From SZUA-309 sp965233675 (lineage in GTDB: Bacteria > Pseudomonadota > Gammaproteobacteria > Pseudomonadales > Azotimanducaceae), in the NCBI GenBank assembly GCA_965233675.1, contig OZ247498.1, forward strand, positions 3,720,001 through 3,784,000: 64,000 nt of DNA. The letters are read 5' to 3'. Below the pieces are notes generated by a model that did not search any database, was not told where the DNA came from, and saw nothing but the letters and a program-made list of their open reading frames with translations. Positions 6,553-16,004 of this stretch are shown here, in pieces (within the stretch, counting starts at the first letter, position 1; the number at the start of each line of letters is the position of its first letter). Position numbers and translations under genes: made by a program.

Positions 6553-8490
6553 CTACTTCAGCCGGAAGGCGACCAGCGAATCACCCCGGCTGAGTCCGAG
6601 TTGATCGTGGCCCCCGGCCGCGATCACGATGTACTGAGTGCCGTCCACCTCGTAGCTCATGGGCGTTGCCAGCGCGGCCGCGGGCAAGCGCTGATGAAAC
6701 AACTCCGCCCCGGTTTCGATATCGAACATGCGGAGTGCGTGTTCGGCAGCGGCACCAATCACGATCAGGCCTGAACCGGTGATCAGCGGACCACCCATAT
6801 TCGGCACGCCCCATTCGAAATTCGGAACCGGGGCCGGCGCCAGATCGGTGACGCGGCCCAGCGGCACCTCCCAGAGAATCCGCTGCGCCGGCAGATCCAC
6901 TGCCACCAGCTTGCCCCAGGGCGGCCGGGTGCACGGCAGGCCGAGCGGTGAGAGAAACATCTGCCGGGCCATGAAGTAAGGCGTGCCGGACATTCTGGAA
7001 ACCTGCCAGCCATCGATCTCACCGGAAGCGCGCACCGCCTCCAGCGCCTCTCTCGGAATCAGTTTCACCAGGGCCGGCACCTGATTCACATTAGCGACGG
7101 CAATCTGTCGATCCGCATCCACCGCCACACCGCCCCAGTTGGCGCCGCCCGCATAACTCGGGTTGAGGATCGTGCCCCTGATCGTCGGCGGTGTGAAGAT
7201 GCCTTCGGAGCGGTAGGTCTCGAGGATTTTCCGGCAGGCACGCTGATCAAACCACGCCACGCCGAAGGCATCGTCCGCGGTCAGCGCGCGCTGATCGGCC
7301 AGCGCCGGAATGGCGGAAAAAGGCTGGGTTGGTGACAGCCGCTCCCCGGGCACATCGCTGGCCGGCACAGCCCGCTCCTCCATGCCGATCAGCGGCCGTC
7401 CGGTTTCCCGATGGAATCCGAACAGCATGCCCGTCTTGGTGACCACCAGCACCGCCCGTTCACCCTGCAGTCGGGTCAGCGTTGGCTGTGCGGGCACGTC
7501 ATAGTCCCAGACATCGTGGTGCACCAGTTGCTGGTGCCAGACCACCGCACCCGTGCTGCCGCGGAGGGCGACGATCGAGTTGGCATAGTGATTGTCACCC
7601 AGCCGCTCACCGCCGTAGAAGTCCGGACTCGGGCTCGAGGTGGGAACGAACACCAGATCCCGCGCCACATCGACACTGAGCGGCGCCCAGGCATTGGCCG
7701 ACCCGGTGTTCAACGCGCTCTCGCCTTCCCAGCTGGCAGCCGCCGGGTCGTCGGCGGAGCGAGGGATCGGATCCCATAACCAGCGCAACGTGCCGGTTCG
7801 CGCATCCAGCGCCCGGACGATGCCCCGCTCCGAACGCACGGCCCGGTTGTCGCCGATGGCGGAGCCGACGATGATCTGATCGCCCATGACTGCCGGCGGG
7901 GAAGTGATACCGTAGTCGCCGATATCCACATCGCCCACCCCAAGGCTCAGGTCCGCCCGTCCGGCAACGCCGAAGTCTTCGCAGAGTTGCCCGGTCCCGG
8001 CATCCAGTGCGATCACCTCGCCGATCAGGGTGCCGAGGAAGATCCGGTGCTGGCAGATGCCCTGGGCGTTCGGCCGCTCACCGTGCCACAGGCTCACCCC
8101 CCGGGAGGCGCTTTCCGAATAGCCGATGTCTTTCGGCAGGCCTGCGTCAAACCGCCAGACTTCCTCACCCGTCGCAGCATCCACCGCGAAAGCCCAGTTG
8201 GCGCTGGTGCTGAAGAACAGCAGCCCGTCCCAGAAAACAGGGTTGGCCTGAAACGAGTGGCCCTTGTGCACAAACGCCTGATTCAGATCTCCGGTTCGAA
8301 AGGTCCAGGCTCTCTCCACCTGATCCAGGTTTTCCGGAGTGATCTGATCCAGAGGCGTGTACTGCGCGCCTCCGTCACCGCCGTAACTTTCCCAGCCCTC
8401 CGCCCACAGACCGGCACCCGGCACGGCAACGGCCAGCGCGGCCCAGGCGCTCAAGACAAGCAACTTGAATGAAAATTCAGACATATCCAA
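6553..8490 (-). CDS. Pyrroloquinoline-quinone-dependent dehydrogenase (quinoprotein, Gcd-like)
   Basis: This 645-residue protein belongs to the eight-bladed propeller quinoproteins that oxidise sugars or alcohols in the periplasm and pass electrons to quinone or cytochrome. A signal peptide (about residues 1-30, ending near GAGLWAEG) precedes WESYGGDGGAQYTPLDQI. Family segments include GTLIGEVIALDAGTG, WAPLSVDVARDLVFVPT and HHDVWDYDVPAQPTL, and the C-terminal half resembles glucose dehydrogenase. It lacks the multi-helix membrane anchor of E. coli Gcd and has no CxxCH haem site, so an external electron acceptor is needed. The substrate cannot be deduced. No pqq synthesis genes lie in the window. 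Confidence 0.88.
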   Translation of the reverse strand: MDMSEFSFKLLVLSAWAALAVAVPGAGLWAEGWESYGGDGGAQYTPLDQITPENLDQVERAWTFRTGDLNQAFVHKGHSFQANPVFWDGLLFFSTSANWAFAVDAATGEEVWRFDAGLPKDIGYSESASRGVSLWHGERPNAQGICQHRIFLGTLIGEVIALDAGTGQLCEDFGVAGRADLSLGVGDVDIGDYGITSPPAVMGDQIIVGSAIGDNRAVRSERGIVRALDARTGTLRWLWDPIPRSADDPAAASWEGESALNTGSANAWAPLSVDVARDLVFVPTSSPSPDFYGGERLGDNHYANSIVALRGSTGAVVWHQQLVHHDVWDYDVPAQPTLTRLQGERAVLVVTKTGMLFGFHRETGRPLIGMEERAVPASDVPGERLSPTQPFSAIPALADQRALTADDAFGVAWFDQRACRKILETYRSEGIFTPPTIRGTILNPSYAGGANWGGVAVDADRQIAVANVNQVPALVKLIPREALEAVRASGEIDGWQVSRMSGTPYFMARQMFLSPLGLPCTRPPWGKLVAVDLPAQRILWEVPLGRVTDLAPAPVPNFEWGVPNMGGPLITGSGLIVIGAAAEHALRMFDIETGAELFHQRLPAAALATPMSYEVDGTQYIVIAAGGHDQLGLSRGDSLVAFRLK

Positions 8491-8617
8491 CGCCCACCCG
8501 CTGCATCCATGGATGAGGCCTGACCATATCCTCTCTCGCCGGGCAGGCCCAGATTCCGGGGACGCAGGGGTGAAATCAGGGCCGAACGGCGGATTTCAGG
8601 GACCAGATCAACGCCCT

Positions 8618-9463
8618 TCAACCCTCGAGTGCGTCTCTCACCCGGGGAAGATAGGTTCGGCTGACCGGCACGGTGACGCCGGTGGTCAATTCCACCGCTC
8701 CAGATCCGGACAGCGACGCCACCCGCTCCAGATTGACGATGGCGGTGCGATGGGTGCGCAGAAACTGGCGTTGATCCAGTTGTTCGGCCAGGCCAGCCAG
8801 CGTACTGCGCATGGGATAGCTTCGCTCGCCACAATGCATGAGCACATAGTTGCCCGCCGACTCCACCCAGTCGATCTCATCGACCCGAACCAGGTATTCC
8901 CGATTCAGCATCTTCACCAGAAACTGCGAGCGCTGCCGGCCATCCGCCGGGCGGACGTCCTGGCTGCCTTCCGAATGTTCGGCGAGGAACCGGGCTTCGC
9001 CCTGCAGCCGGTCGAGAATGAACTGATAGGCGTAGATCGCGGCGACGATCAGCACATAGGTCACCAGATCCTTGCGCATCTCATAGAGCAGCGTCAGACC
9101 GGGGGAACCGAACGTGAAGGAATCCTGCACCAGCCAGCGAATGGCGCTGAACATTGCGATGTGCAGCGATGAGAACAGGAGGAACCCAACCAGCAGCCAA
9201 CCGGCCCGCCAGCGCAGATTCGAAAACGAGAGGTTCAGGTGCCGGAGAAAGCCCACCAGCAGGGGAATCAGAATCAGCACCGCCAGGCCGGAGCTGGCCT
9301 CATCAATCCAGGCGGCCTGCCAGTCGCTCGGCAGACCGTCCCGCCAGCGCTCGATGATCTTGGAGGTCGCGTTCAGCGTGGTCAGCAGCGCGACGACCCC
9401 GAGCGAAATCAGCACCTCATAGCGTCGCCGGTGTTCGAGGTAGGCCTGGACGTTCACCGCCAA
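8618..9463 (-). CDS. Membrane-anchored LytTR-type DNA-binding regulator
   Basis: The 281-residue protein has about four hydrophobic helices in its first 155 residues (for example VLISLGVVALLTTL, GLAVLILIPLLVGFL, GWLLVGFLLFSSLHIAM, LVTYVLIVAAIYAY), then a LytTR domain from about 183: FLVKMLNREYLVRVDEIDWVE, GNYVLMHCG, FLRTHRTAIVNLERV and VPVSRTYLP. LytTR domains bind direct repeats upstream of target genes. With no receiver domain, it probably senses a membrane signal directly. Its neighbours, a secreted peptidase and a quinoprotein in the same direction, are possible targets, but this is inference. Confidence 0.85.
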   Translation of the reverse strand: MAVNVQAYLEHRRRYEVLISLGVVALLTTLNATSKIIERWRDGLPSDWQAAWIDEASSGLAVLILIPLLVGFLRHLNLSFSNLRWRAGWLLVGFLLFSSLHIAMFSAIRWLVQDSFTFGSPGLTLLYEMRKDLVTYVLIVAAIYAYQFILDRLQGEARFLAEHSEGSQDVRPADGRQRSQFLVKMLNREYLVRVDEIDWVESAGNYVLMHCGERSYPMRSTLAGLAEQLDQRQFLRTHRTAIVNLERVASLSGSGAVELTTGVTVPVSRTYLPRVRDALEG

Positions 9464-9512
9464 TGCGCCCGAAACCGCTCAGCTGTTGCACAGGCCACCA
9501 CTCAAGGCTCGA

Positions 9513-11765
9513 TCACTGCCCGGACGGCCGCTCCATCAACAGCAGCGTCTCGTCCAGATAGTCCGCGAACGCGTCCAGCACCGTGGCCGTGAACGCAATC
9601 TCGTCATCCACCTCGGCATAGAGTTCGGCCTCGATGGACTCCCGGACCCGGGGCAGGGTCTTCACCCCGTAACCGGTGTAAAAACCCGGGGCATAGATCT
9701 GATGCCGATACCAGTCCCGGCCCGGCAATCCGGCTTTCGAGGTCAGCGCCCGTTCGCTCAGATAGAGGCGCGCATTCAGTTCGGCAAAATCGAGCGTCTC
9801 GGTGCCAGTCAGGGTGCTCAGCGCGCTGTCGAGTTTGCTGGCGCTGTCACTCACGCGGTCCACCGCATTTTTGAGCGGTGCGAAGTTGAAATGCGGCACC
9901 GGGATGGCCGCTGCCGGGGCTGTCAGCGATCTGGTCGGGTCGAGCGCCAGATCGAATGCGCCTTCCCGACGCAGTCGATTCGTTCGCTCGGCCTTCTCGC
10001 GCTCGTCTTCGGCGAGTTTTTCGAGCTCGCCCAGATAGTGGGTCAGGTTTTCCGCAAGACCGCTGAAGCGGAACGGCAGGACCGGCGCATTCGCCAGCCG
10101 CAGGGTCGCGGTCCCGGCAAGATCCGCCAGCGCCCGGCCATAGGCAAAGCCCGGATCCCGGAAGCGGGTGTAGTGCTCGTAGGTGTCATAGAGCGTGTGG
10201 TAGCTGCCGCCGTTGCCTTCGCCGCCAAAACCCAGGTTGGCCGAGGCGATCCCGGCATGCTGCAGGAAGGGCGTGTAATCGGAGCCGGAGCCGAGGGGAC
10301 TGATCCGGATATCCGACCGGCCGGCAAGCTCCGCTTTCCGTTCCGGCGATCCCGAGACGGCGATCCGGGCCCGGAGCCGTTCGTCCACGCTGGCGCCGGT
10401 CTGGGGATCTTCCACCGCTTTCAACACCTGATTGAAGAACGGTTCCAGGGTGTGGCTGCCGCCTACATAGGCAAAGCCCCGGCCATTGCCATCCGTGTTG
10501 AGGTAGGCCACCGCCTTCTGATCCAGCACCTTCAGATGCTTCTCCACCCATTCCGTGGACCCGATCAGACCGGGTTCTTCCGCATCCCAACCCGCATAAA
10601 CCAGCGTGCGGGCCGGTGGCTGCCCGGCCTCGGCGAGCCGGGCCACGGAACGCGCCTCGTCCATGAGCGCCACCATTCCGGAAATGGGATCCGCCGCGCC
10701 GTGGTTCCAGCCGTCGTGATGATTGCCCCGCAGCACCCACTGATCCGGATACACCGCACCTTTCATCCGGGCGATCACATTGCCGATCTTGATCATCTGC
10801 CAGTCGAAGCCCAGCGCCAGTCGGACTTTGGCCGGCCCCGGCCCGATGTGATAGGTGATCGGCAGCCCGCCCTGCCACTCTCTCGGCACGGTCTCGCCTC
10901 CGAGTGCTGCGAGCAGGGGCTCGGCGTCCCGGTAGGAAATCGGCAGCACGGGGATCTTCGTCAGCGTCGGCGCATCTTCCCGTTTCAGTCGTCGGGTGCC
11001 TTTGATGGCCGGTTTGCCGGGGGTGAGTACATCGCCCGGATACAACGGCATATCCATCACGGAGCCACGCTGCACACCGGATGCGTTCTTGAAAGGCCCG
11101 ACCGGATAGACGTCGCCGGCGGCAAAACCATCGTCCGCAGGATCCGAATAGATCAGCGCGCCGATGGCCCCTTTCTCCGCCGCCAGCTTCGGCTTGATCC
11201 CGCGCCAGGAACGGCCGTACTTGGCGATCACGATCTTGCCGGTCACATCCACACCATGTCGTTCCAGCAGCTCATAGTCTTCCGGAATGCCGTAGTTCAC
11301 GAACACGAGTTCGGCGGTAACATCTCCGTCCACGGAGAACGCGTTATAGGGCGGCAGCACTTCATCCCGCTCAGCACTGCTGTCATCACCGGCAACAACG
11401 TCTTCGAGCAGGCCCGCTGTGTAGGCATCCGGTTCGAGCAGCTCGAGCCTCCGCTGCACGGGCACGGGCAGCAGGATGTCGAACCACTCCACTTCCACGT
11501 CGTAACCCCAGGACTCGAAGCGCTCGGCCATGTAGTCAATGTTGGCCCGGCCGTGGGCGGAGCCCGCGTGATGCGGTCTGGCGGTCAGCGCCCGGGCCCA
11601 CTCGGACTGATCGGCGGCGGAGAGACCGCTGCGGAAGTCTGTTTCCAGATCCCGCTGGGCCTCGGCGTCGCTGAAGCCGATCAGATCCTCCGCCGCCGCG
11701 CTCTGACACAGCATGAGAAGGGCAATGAATGAGACAGCACTACGGGAAGCCAATGAGCGGGTCAT
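9513..11765 (-). CDS. Secreted M28-family metallopeptidase (glutamate carboxypeptidase II-like)
   Basis: The protein begins at the ATG at 11763-11765, preceded by AGAGGAAA, and has 750 residues with a signal peptide ending near QSAAAED. It contains the di-zinc M28 pattern: GNHHDGWNHGAADPISG, AGWDAEEPGLIGSTEWVE, YLNTDGN, SGSDYTPFLQHAGIAS and YHTLYDTYEHYTRFRDPGF, plus a PA-type insert (about 150-270) and a C-terminal dimerisation-like domain, the architecture of glutamate carboxypeptidase II and the transferrin receptor. It probably releases C-terminal residues from peptides in the periplasm. A longer start at 11795 adds ten residues and is less likely. Confidence 0.9.
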   Translation of the reverse strand: MTRSLASRSAVSFIALLMLCQSAAAEDLIGFSDAEAQRDLETDFRSGLSAADQSEWARALTARPHHAGSAHGRANIDYMAERFESWGYDVEVEWFDILLPVPVQRRLELLEPDAYTAGLLEDVVAGDDSSAERDEVLPPYNAFSVDGDVTAELVFVNYGIPEDYELLERHGVDVTGKIVIAKYGRSWRGIKPKLAAEKGAIGALIYSDPADDGFAAGDVYPVGPFKNASGVQRGSVMDMPLYPGDVLTPGKPAIKGTRRLKREDAPTLTKIPVLPISYRDAEPLLAALGGETVPREWQGGLPITYHIGPGPAKVRLALGFDWQMIKIGNVIARMKGAVYPDQWVLRGNHHDGWNHGAADPISGMVALMDEARSVARLAEAGQPPARTLVYAGWDAEEPGLIGSTEWVEKHLKVLDQKAVAYLNTDGNGRGFAYVGGSHTLEPFFNQVLKAVEDPQTGASVDERLRARIAVSGSPERKAELAGRSDIRISPLGSGSDYTPFLQHAGIASANLGFGGEGNGGSYHTLYDTYEHYTRFRDPGFAYGRALADLAGTATLRLANAPVLPFRFSGLAENLTHYLGELEKLAEDEREKAERTNRLRREGAFDLALDPTRSLTAPAAAIPVPHFNFAPLKNAVDRVSDSASKLDSALSTLTGTETLDFAELNARLYLSERALTSKAGLPGRDWYRHQIYAPGFYTGYGVKTLPRVRESIEAELYAEVDDEIAFTATVLDAFADYLDETLLLMERPSGQ

Positions 11766-11815
11766 GTTTTTTCCTCTGATCGGAGCCCTCGCCACCAGGC
11801 AGCGGGCCGTCCGGG

Positions 11816-13183
11816 TTAAAGCGTATCGATCACGTCCAGCGCGGCGGAAAGACTCTTCACGCCGTGCACGACCATCCCTTCCTGAACCTTCTTGGGCCGA
11901 TTGGCGAACGGCACGATGGCCTGTCGGAATCCGTGCTTCGCCGCCTCGGACAGGCGCTGCTCGCCGTTGGCCACCGGCCGTACCTCACCGGTGAGGCCGA
12001 GTTCACCAAACACGATCAGTTCCTTCGGCAGTGCCCGGTTGCGGAACGACGACAGCACGGCAAGCAGCACGGAGAGATCGGCCCCGGTTTCGCTGATCCG
12101 CACCCCGCCGACCACATTGGCGAATACGTCCTGATCGGCCAGGGTCACACCACAATGCCGGTGCAGCACGGCCAGATGCATGGCCAGTCGCTGCTGATCG
12201 AGCCCCACGGCGATCCGCTTGGGATAACCGCCCTGACTCTGATCCACCAGCGCCTGAAGTTCCACCAGCAGGGGCCGGGTGCCTTCCCAGGTGACGGTGA
12301 CCACCGAACCGGGCGAATGCAGATCGCCGCGCTGCAGGAAGATGGCGGAAGGATTGGCCACCTCCTTCATGCCCTGATCGGTCATGGCGAACACGCCGAG
12401 TTCGTTGATGGCGCCAAACCGGTTTTTCACGCCGCGCAGCGTCCGGTAGCGGCTGGCCGCGGGGGAGTCGAGCATCATGAAACAGTCGATCATGTGTTCA
12501 AGCACCTTGGGTCCGGCCAGATTGCCTTCCTTGGTGACATGGCCGACCAGCACGATCACCGTGCCCGTCTGCTTCGCCAGCCGGGTGAAAAAGGCTGCCG
12601 TCTCGCGCACCTGAGTCACACTGCCCGGCGTGCTTTCCACAGATTCGAGTTGCATCACCTGAATGGAATCGAGGATCACCACCTTGGGTTTCGAGCGATC
12701 GATCAGACCAGCAACCGCTTCCGCCCGTGTTTCGGAGGCCACCTGGAGACGGTCCATGGGCAGCGAGAGTCGCGATGCGCGCAGCGCAAGCTGCTGCAGG
12801 GATTCTTCCCCGGTGACGTACAGGGTTTCGTTTTCCGCCGCCAGCCGGCAGCACACCTGCAGCAGCAGCGTGGACTTTCCGGCACCCGGCTCACCGCCGA
12901 TCAGCACCACCGAACCCGGCACCAGACCGCCACCGAGCACCCGATCGAATTCGTCGAAGCCGGTGATGATGCGGGGCGCTTCTTCCGTCGCCACATCCGC
13001 CAGCCGTCTGACCTCGGAGGCGGTACCCGCATAGCCGACCCCGGGTTCGGATACCGGGCCGATGCTGACGCGAGACAATGTGTTCCAGGCTTTGCAGGAC
13101 AGGCACTGGCCCTGCCACTTGGGAAAGTCCGCGCCGCATTCGTCGCAGACGTAGGCTGTTTTTGCCTTTTTCGCTTTAGGCAC
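11816..13183 (-). CDS. radA: DNA repair protein RadA (Sms)
   Basis: RadA is a hexameric ATP-dependent branch-migration helicase that assists RecA recombination. The 455-residue protein has an N-terminal zinc finger (CDECG and CLSCKAWNT), a RecA-like domain with Walker A GGEPGAGKST near residue 100, the RadA-specific KNRFG motif near 255, and a C-terminal Lon-protease-like domain ending near GVKSLSAALDVI. Length is normal. It lies just downstream of dnaB (8-base gap) in the same direction, so the two may share a transcript; in many relatives radA is elsewhere. Confidence 0.96.
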   Translation of the reverse strand: MPKAKKAKTAYVCDECGADFPKWQGQCLSCKAWNTLSRVSIGPVSEPGVGYAGTASEVRRLADVATEEAPRIITGFDEFDRVLGGGLVPGSVVLIGGEPGAGKSTLLLQVCCRLAAENETLYVTGEESLQQLALRASRLSLPMDRLQVASETRAEAVAGLIDRSKPKVVILDSIQVMQLESVESTPGSVTQVRETAAFFTRLAKQTGTVIVLVGHVTKEGNLAGPKVLEHMIDCFMMLDSPAASRYRTLRGVKNRFGAINELGVFAMTDQGMKEVANPSAIFLQRGDLHSPGSVVTVTWEGTRPLLVELQALVDQSQGGYPKRIAVGLDQQRLAMHLAVLHRHCGVTLADQDVFANVVGGVRISETGADLSVLLAVLSSFRNRALPKELIVFGELGLTGEVRPVANGEQRLSEAAKHGFRQAIVPFANRPKKVQEGMVVHGVKSLSAALDVIDTL

Positions 13184-13191
13184 GGAAGAAT

Positions 13192-14751
13192 CTACTCAAA
13201 GGGTGCGAAGTCCTGATAGCGATCCGGCGCCAGGTTTTCGAACTTCGTCAGGTTGCCGATGAAGGAGAGACGTACCTTGCCGATCGGGCCATTCCGCTGC
13301 TTGCCGATGATGATCTCGGCAGTGCCTTTGTCCGGCGATTCCTCGTTGTAGACCTCGTCGCGGTAGATGAACAGGATCACGTCTGCATCCTGTTCGATGC
13401 CACCAGATTCACGAAGATCGCTCATCACCGGCCGGCGATCCGTGCGCGACTCCAGGCTCCGGTTGAGCTGAGAAAGCGCAACCACCGGACAACCCATCTC
13501 CTTGGCGATGGCTTTCAACGATCGGGAGATCTCGGCGATCTCATTCGTCCGATTCTCCGCCTTGCCGGCCACCCGCATCAGCTGCAGGTAGTCGACGACG
13601 ATCATCGCCAGGCCATCCGCTTCCCGGGCCACCCGCCGGGCGCGCGTACGCAGATCATTCGGGGTCAGGGACGGGGTGTCGTCGATATAGAGATGCTTGT
13701 CTTTCAGTTGCGCGACCGCGGAAGTGAAGCGCGGCCAGTCGTCCTCATGCATGTCGCCCGTACGCATCCGGGTCTGATCGATGCGGCCGAGACTCGACAG
13801 CATCCTGAGCAGCAGGGAATCGGACGGCATTTCCATGGAGAAGACCAGCACGGCACCGTTTCCCGATTCCATCACCGCATGCTCGGCCATGTTCATGGCG
13901 AACGACGTCTTACCCATGGACGGACGCCCGGCGACGATCACCAGGTCCGCCGGCTGCAGTCCGGCCGTCATCTTGTCCAGGTCGTCAAAACCCGTCGGGA
14001 TGCCTGTTATGGCGCCGCGGGTCTTATACAACGTTTCCATCTTCTCCACCGCCCGGCCCAGCAGCGGCACGATGGATTCGGGGCCACCGCCCTTGATCCG
14101 GCCTTCGGAGATCTTGAAGACTTCCTGCTCGGCCAGATCGAGCAGTTCCTCACTCGGGCGGCCGTCCCGGGCGAAGGCGAACTCGGCGATCCGGTTTGCG
14201 GCGCCGATGAGCTGGCGCAGGGTCGAGAGTTCGCGAACGATGTTGCCGTAGGCCACCACGTTGGAGGCCCCCGGGGTGGATTCGGTGAGCTCGGCCAGGT
14301 AGGCGATGCCACCGGCCTTATCCAGCATGGCTTTGGCCTGCAGCCGTTCGGAAACGGTGAGCGCATCGAGAGGCTGATTATCAGCCGCCAGATCCGTCAT
14401 CGCTTCGAAGATGATGGTGTGCTGCGCCCGATAGAAGTCCGTTGCCTGCACCACTTCCGCGACGTTGAACCAGGCTTCGTTGTCGAGCATCAGACCGCCG
14501 AGCACGGACTGCTCAGCCTCAACGGAATGGGGCGGTACCTTCAACGCGCTGACGGCTCCCCGGGTGGTGGGTGCTGGCTCATCCAGATCACGCGGGTCGA
14601 ACGGCTCCGGTGCAAAGTCCGCGTCGGCGTACTCTGGAATGAGGATGTGATCATCTGTGGGCGGGGGCGGATCGTTCGACTCCGGCCCGGATTCGTTGTT
14701 CTTTCGATCAGAGGGCCCGGAAGAATCCCCTCCAGATGCGATTTCTGACAT
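13192..14751 (-). CDS. dnaB: Replicative DNA helicase DnaB
   Basis: DnaB is the hexameric 5'-3' helicase of the replication fork. The 519-residue protein has the N-terminal domain from about residue 75 (PPHSVEAEQSVLGGLMLDNEAW), the RecA-like motor with Walker A GRPSMGKTS near 280, Walker B IVVDYLQLM, and the SRSLKAIAKE and QLNRSLESR motifs. The first 70 or so residues form an Asp/Glu/Pro-rich extension not present in E. coli DnaB. No intein is present. It follows rplI by 114 bases that contain a hairpin. Confidence 0.96.
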   Translation of the reverse strand: MSEIASGGDSSGPSDRKNNESGPESNDPPPPTDDHILIPEYADADFAPEPFDPRDLDEPAPTTRGAVSALKVPPHSVEAEQSVLGGLMLDNEAWFNVAEVVQATDFYRAQHTIIFEAMTDLAADNQPLDALTVSERLQAKAMLDKAGGIAYLAELTESTPGASNVVAYGNIVRELSTLRQLIGAANRIAEFAFARDGRPSEELLDLAEQEVFKISEGRIKGGGPESIVPLLGRAVEKMETLYKTRGAITGIPTGFDDLDKMTAGLQPADLVIVAGRPSMGKTSFAMNMAEHAVMESGNGAVLVFSMEMPSDSLLLRMLSSLGRIDQTRMRTGDMHEDDWPRFTSAVAQLKDKHLYIDDTPSLTPNDLRTRARRVAREADGLAMIVVDYLQLMRVAGKAENRTNEIAEISRSLKAIAKEMGCPVVALSQLNRSLESRTDRRPVMSDLRESGGIEQDADVILFIYRDEVYNEESPDKGTAEIIIGKQRNGPIGKVRLSFIGNLTKFENLAPDRYQDFAPFE

Positions 14752-14805
14752 CGCTAACGTTCTATTCTATTGTGCGCGCCAGAGTCGGCGCCGGAGAATC
14801 AGCCT

Positions 14806-14841
14806 CTGATTTTCCGCCCGCCTTTGCAAGCGGAAAATCAG
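14806..14841 (-). terminator. Hairpin between rplI and dnaB
   Basis: CTGATTTTCCGC (14806-14817) and GCGGAAAATCAG (14830-14841) form a perfect 12-bp stem with a 12-base loop downstream of rplI. No T run follows on the reverse strand, so it could be an attenuator, an RNA-processing site or a partial terminator before dnaB. Confidence 0.4.
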
Positions 14842-14865
14842 TTTCGGGCGGGTCAGCGGGTAGGA

Positions 14866-15312
14866 TTACTCCGCAACCACGGCAACGGCAATGGATACCG
14901 TCACATCGGAGTGCAGCTGTACGTCGATTTCGTACTCGCCGATCGAACGGATGACGCCTTCGGGCAGCCGCACTTCCGCGCGCGCCACCTCAATGGCTTC
15001 CGCGGAAATCGCATCGGCGATGTCCTGAGTGCCCACGGATCCGTAGAGCTTGCCTTCCTCACCGGCCTTCACGACCAGGGTCAGCGACAGGCCTTCGAGC
15101 TTGGCAGCCCGGCCCTGTGCTTCCGCCAGCTGATCGGCAGCCGCTTTCTCGAGCTCAGCGCGACGACCTTCGAAAACCGCACGGTTTTCCTCGGTTGCTC
15201 GTACCGCCTTACCTTTCGGGATGAGGAAGTTACGAGCGAAGCCCGCCTTGACCCCAACCTCATCGCCGATGTCGCCCAGATTGGACAGGCGTTCCAGAAG
15301 AATGACGTTCAT
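14866..15312 (-). CDS. rplI: 50S ribosomal protein bL9
   Basis: bL9 binds 23S rRNA near the L1 stalk. The 148-residue protein starts MNVILLERLSNLGDIGDEVGVKAGFARNFLIP-like, with the N-terminal RNA-binding domain, the long central helix (residues about 42-75, rich in Ala, Glu and Lys) and a C-terminal domain, at normal length. It is the last of the rpsF-rpsR-rplI ribosomal set, with 9 bases from rpsR. Confidence 0.97.
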   Translation of the reverse strand: MNVILLERLSNLGDIGDEVGVKAGFARNFLIPKGKAVRATEENRAVFEGRRAELEKAAADQLAEAQGRAAKLEGLSLTLVVKAGEEGKLYGSVGTQDIADAISAEAIEVARAEVRLPEGVIRSIGEYEIDVQLHSDVTVSIAVAVVAE

Positions 15313-15321
15313 GGTGACCCC

Positions 15322-15546
15322 TTACTTGTGCTGATCGGTATACGGCAGCAGCGCCAGGTACCGGGCACGCTTCACTTCCGCCGCGAGCTGACGCTGCTGG
15401 CTGGCTGTGGCGCCGGTGATGCGGCTGGGCACGATCTTGCCGGTCTCGGTGATGTACTGCTTGAGCAGGTCCAGGTTCTTGTAATCGATCTCCTGGCCAT
15501 CTTCGCCAAGACGATTGAACTTCTTACGGGAAAATCCGCGACGCAT
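15322..15546 (-). CDS. rpsR: 30S ribosomal protein bS18
   Basis: bS18 pairs with bS6 on the 30S platform. The protein has 74 residues and is basic, with FSRKKFNRLGEDGQEIDYKNLD and GKIVPSRITG typical of S18. Its ATG shares one base with the rpsF stop (TGATG), so the two are translationally coupled. No priB lies between rpsF and rpsR, unlike in E. coli. Confidence 0.97.
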   Translation of the reverse strand: MRRGFSRKKFNRLGEDGQEIDYKNLDLLKQYITETGKIVPSRITGATASQQRQLAAEVKRARYLALLPYTDQHK

Positions 15547-16004
15547 CAGGCTTCCTCCTCTTGGCTGGCTTCGGCAGGCTGCGCTTCGTCACTCCCGCCT
15601 TCGGCAGAAGCGGCACGGGCACGACGCTCGGCATATTCCTGCTCGCGGCGCTGCTCGCGTTCCTTCTCTTTCTCCTGCTCCCGAAGCTCTTCTTCATAGA
15701 TCTTCGAGTCGCCGGTGATGGCTTCCTTGCGCCGGATGATCATGTTGCGGATCACGGCGTCATTGAACCGGAATGCACTCTCGAGCTCTTTCAGCACTTC
15801 GCCGCCGACCTCGATATTCATCATGATGTAGTGGGCTTTGTGGATCTTGGAGATGGGGAAGGTCAGTTGCCGACGACCCCAGTCCTCCGTGCGGTGAACC
15901 TTGCCACCGTCTTTTTCGATCAGACTCTGATAACGCTCGATCATCCCCGGGACCTGATCGCTCTGGTCCGGATGCACGAGAAATACGACTTCGTAATGCC
16001 GCAT
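15546..16004 (-). CDS. rpsF: 30S ribosomal protein bS6
   Basis: bS6 binds the central domain of 16S rRNA together with bS18. I start at the ATG at 16002-16004 (MRHYEVVFLVHPDQSDQVPGM), preceded by AGGAG seven bases away, giving 152 residues. After the S6 fold (about 1-100) comes a charged tail of about 50 residues with EKEKEREQRREQEYAERR and a final ASQEEEA. E. coli S6 has a shorter tail that RimK extends with glutamates; here a longer acidic tail is encoded directly. A strong promoter lies upstream. Confidence 0.96.
   Translation of the reverse strand: MRHYEVVFLVHPDQSDQVPGMIERYQSLIEKDGGKVHRTEDWGRRQLTFPISKIHKAHYIMMNIEVGGEVLKELESAFRFNDAVIRNMIIRRKEAITGDSKIYEEELREQEKEKEREQRREQEYAERRARAASAEGGSDEAQPAEASQEEEA

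Noticed and set aside
9486..11732. A 748-codon open frame antisense to the M28 peptidase, with similar long frames opposite parE, the ABC genes and glyA
   Set aside because: These are high-GC antisense shadows: the opposite strand encodes clear family proteins, while the antisense products are His/Gly/Arg-rich without recognisable domains.
13192..14751. Intein or split in dnaB
   Set aside because: The motor domain is continuous from Walker A to the C-terminus; only the N-terminal acidic extension is unusual.
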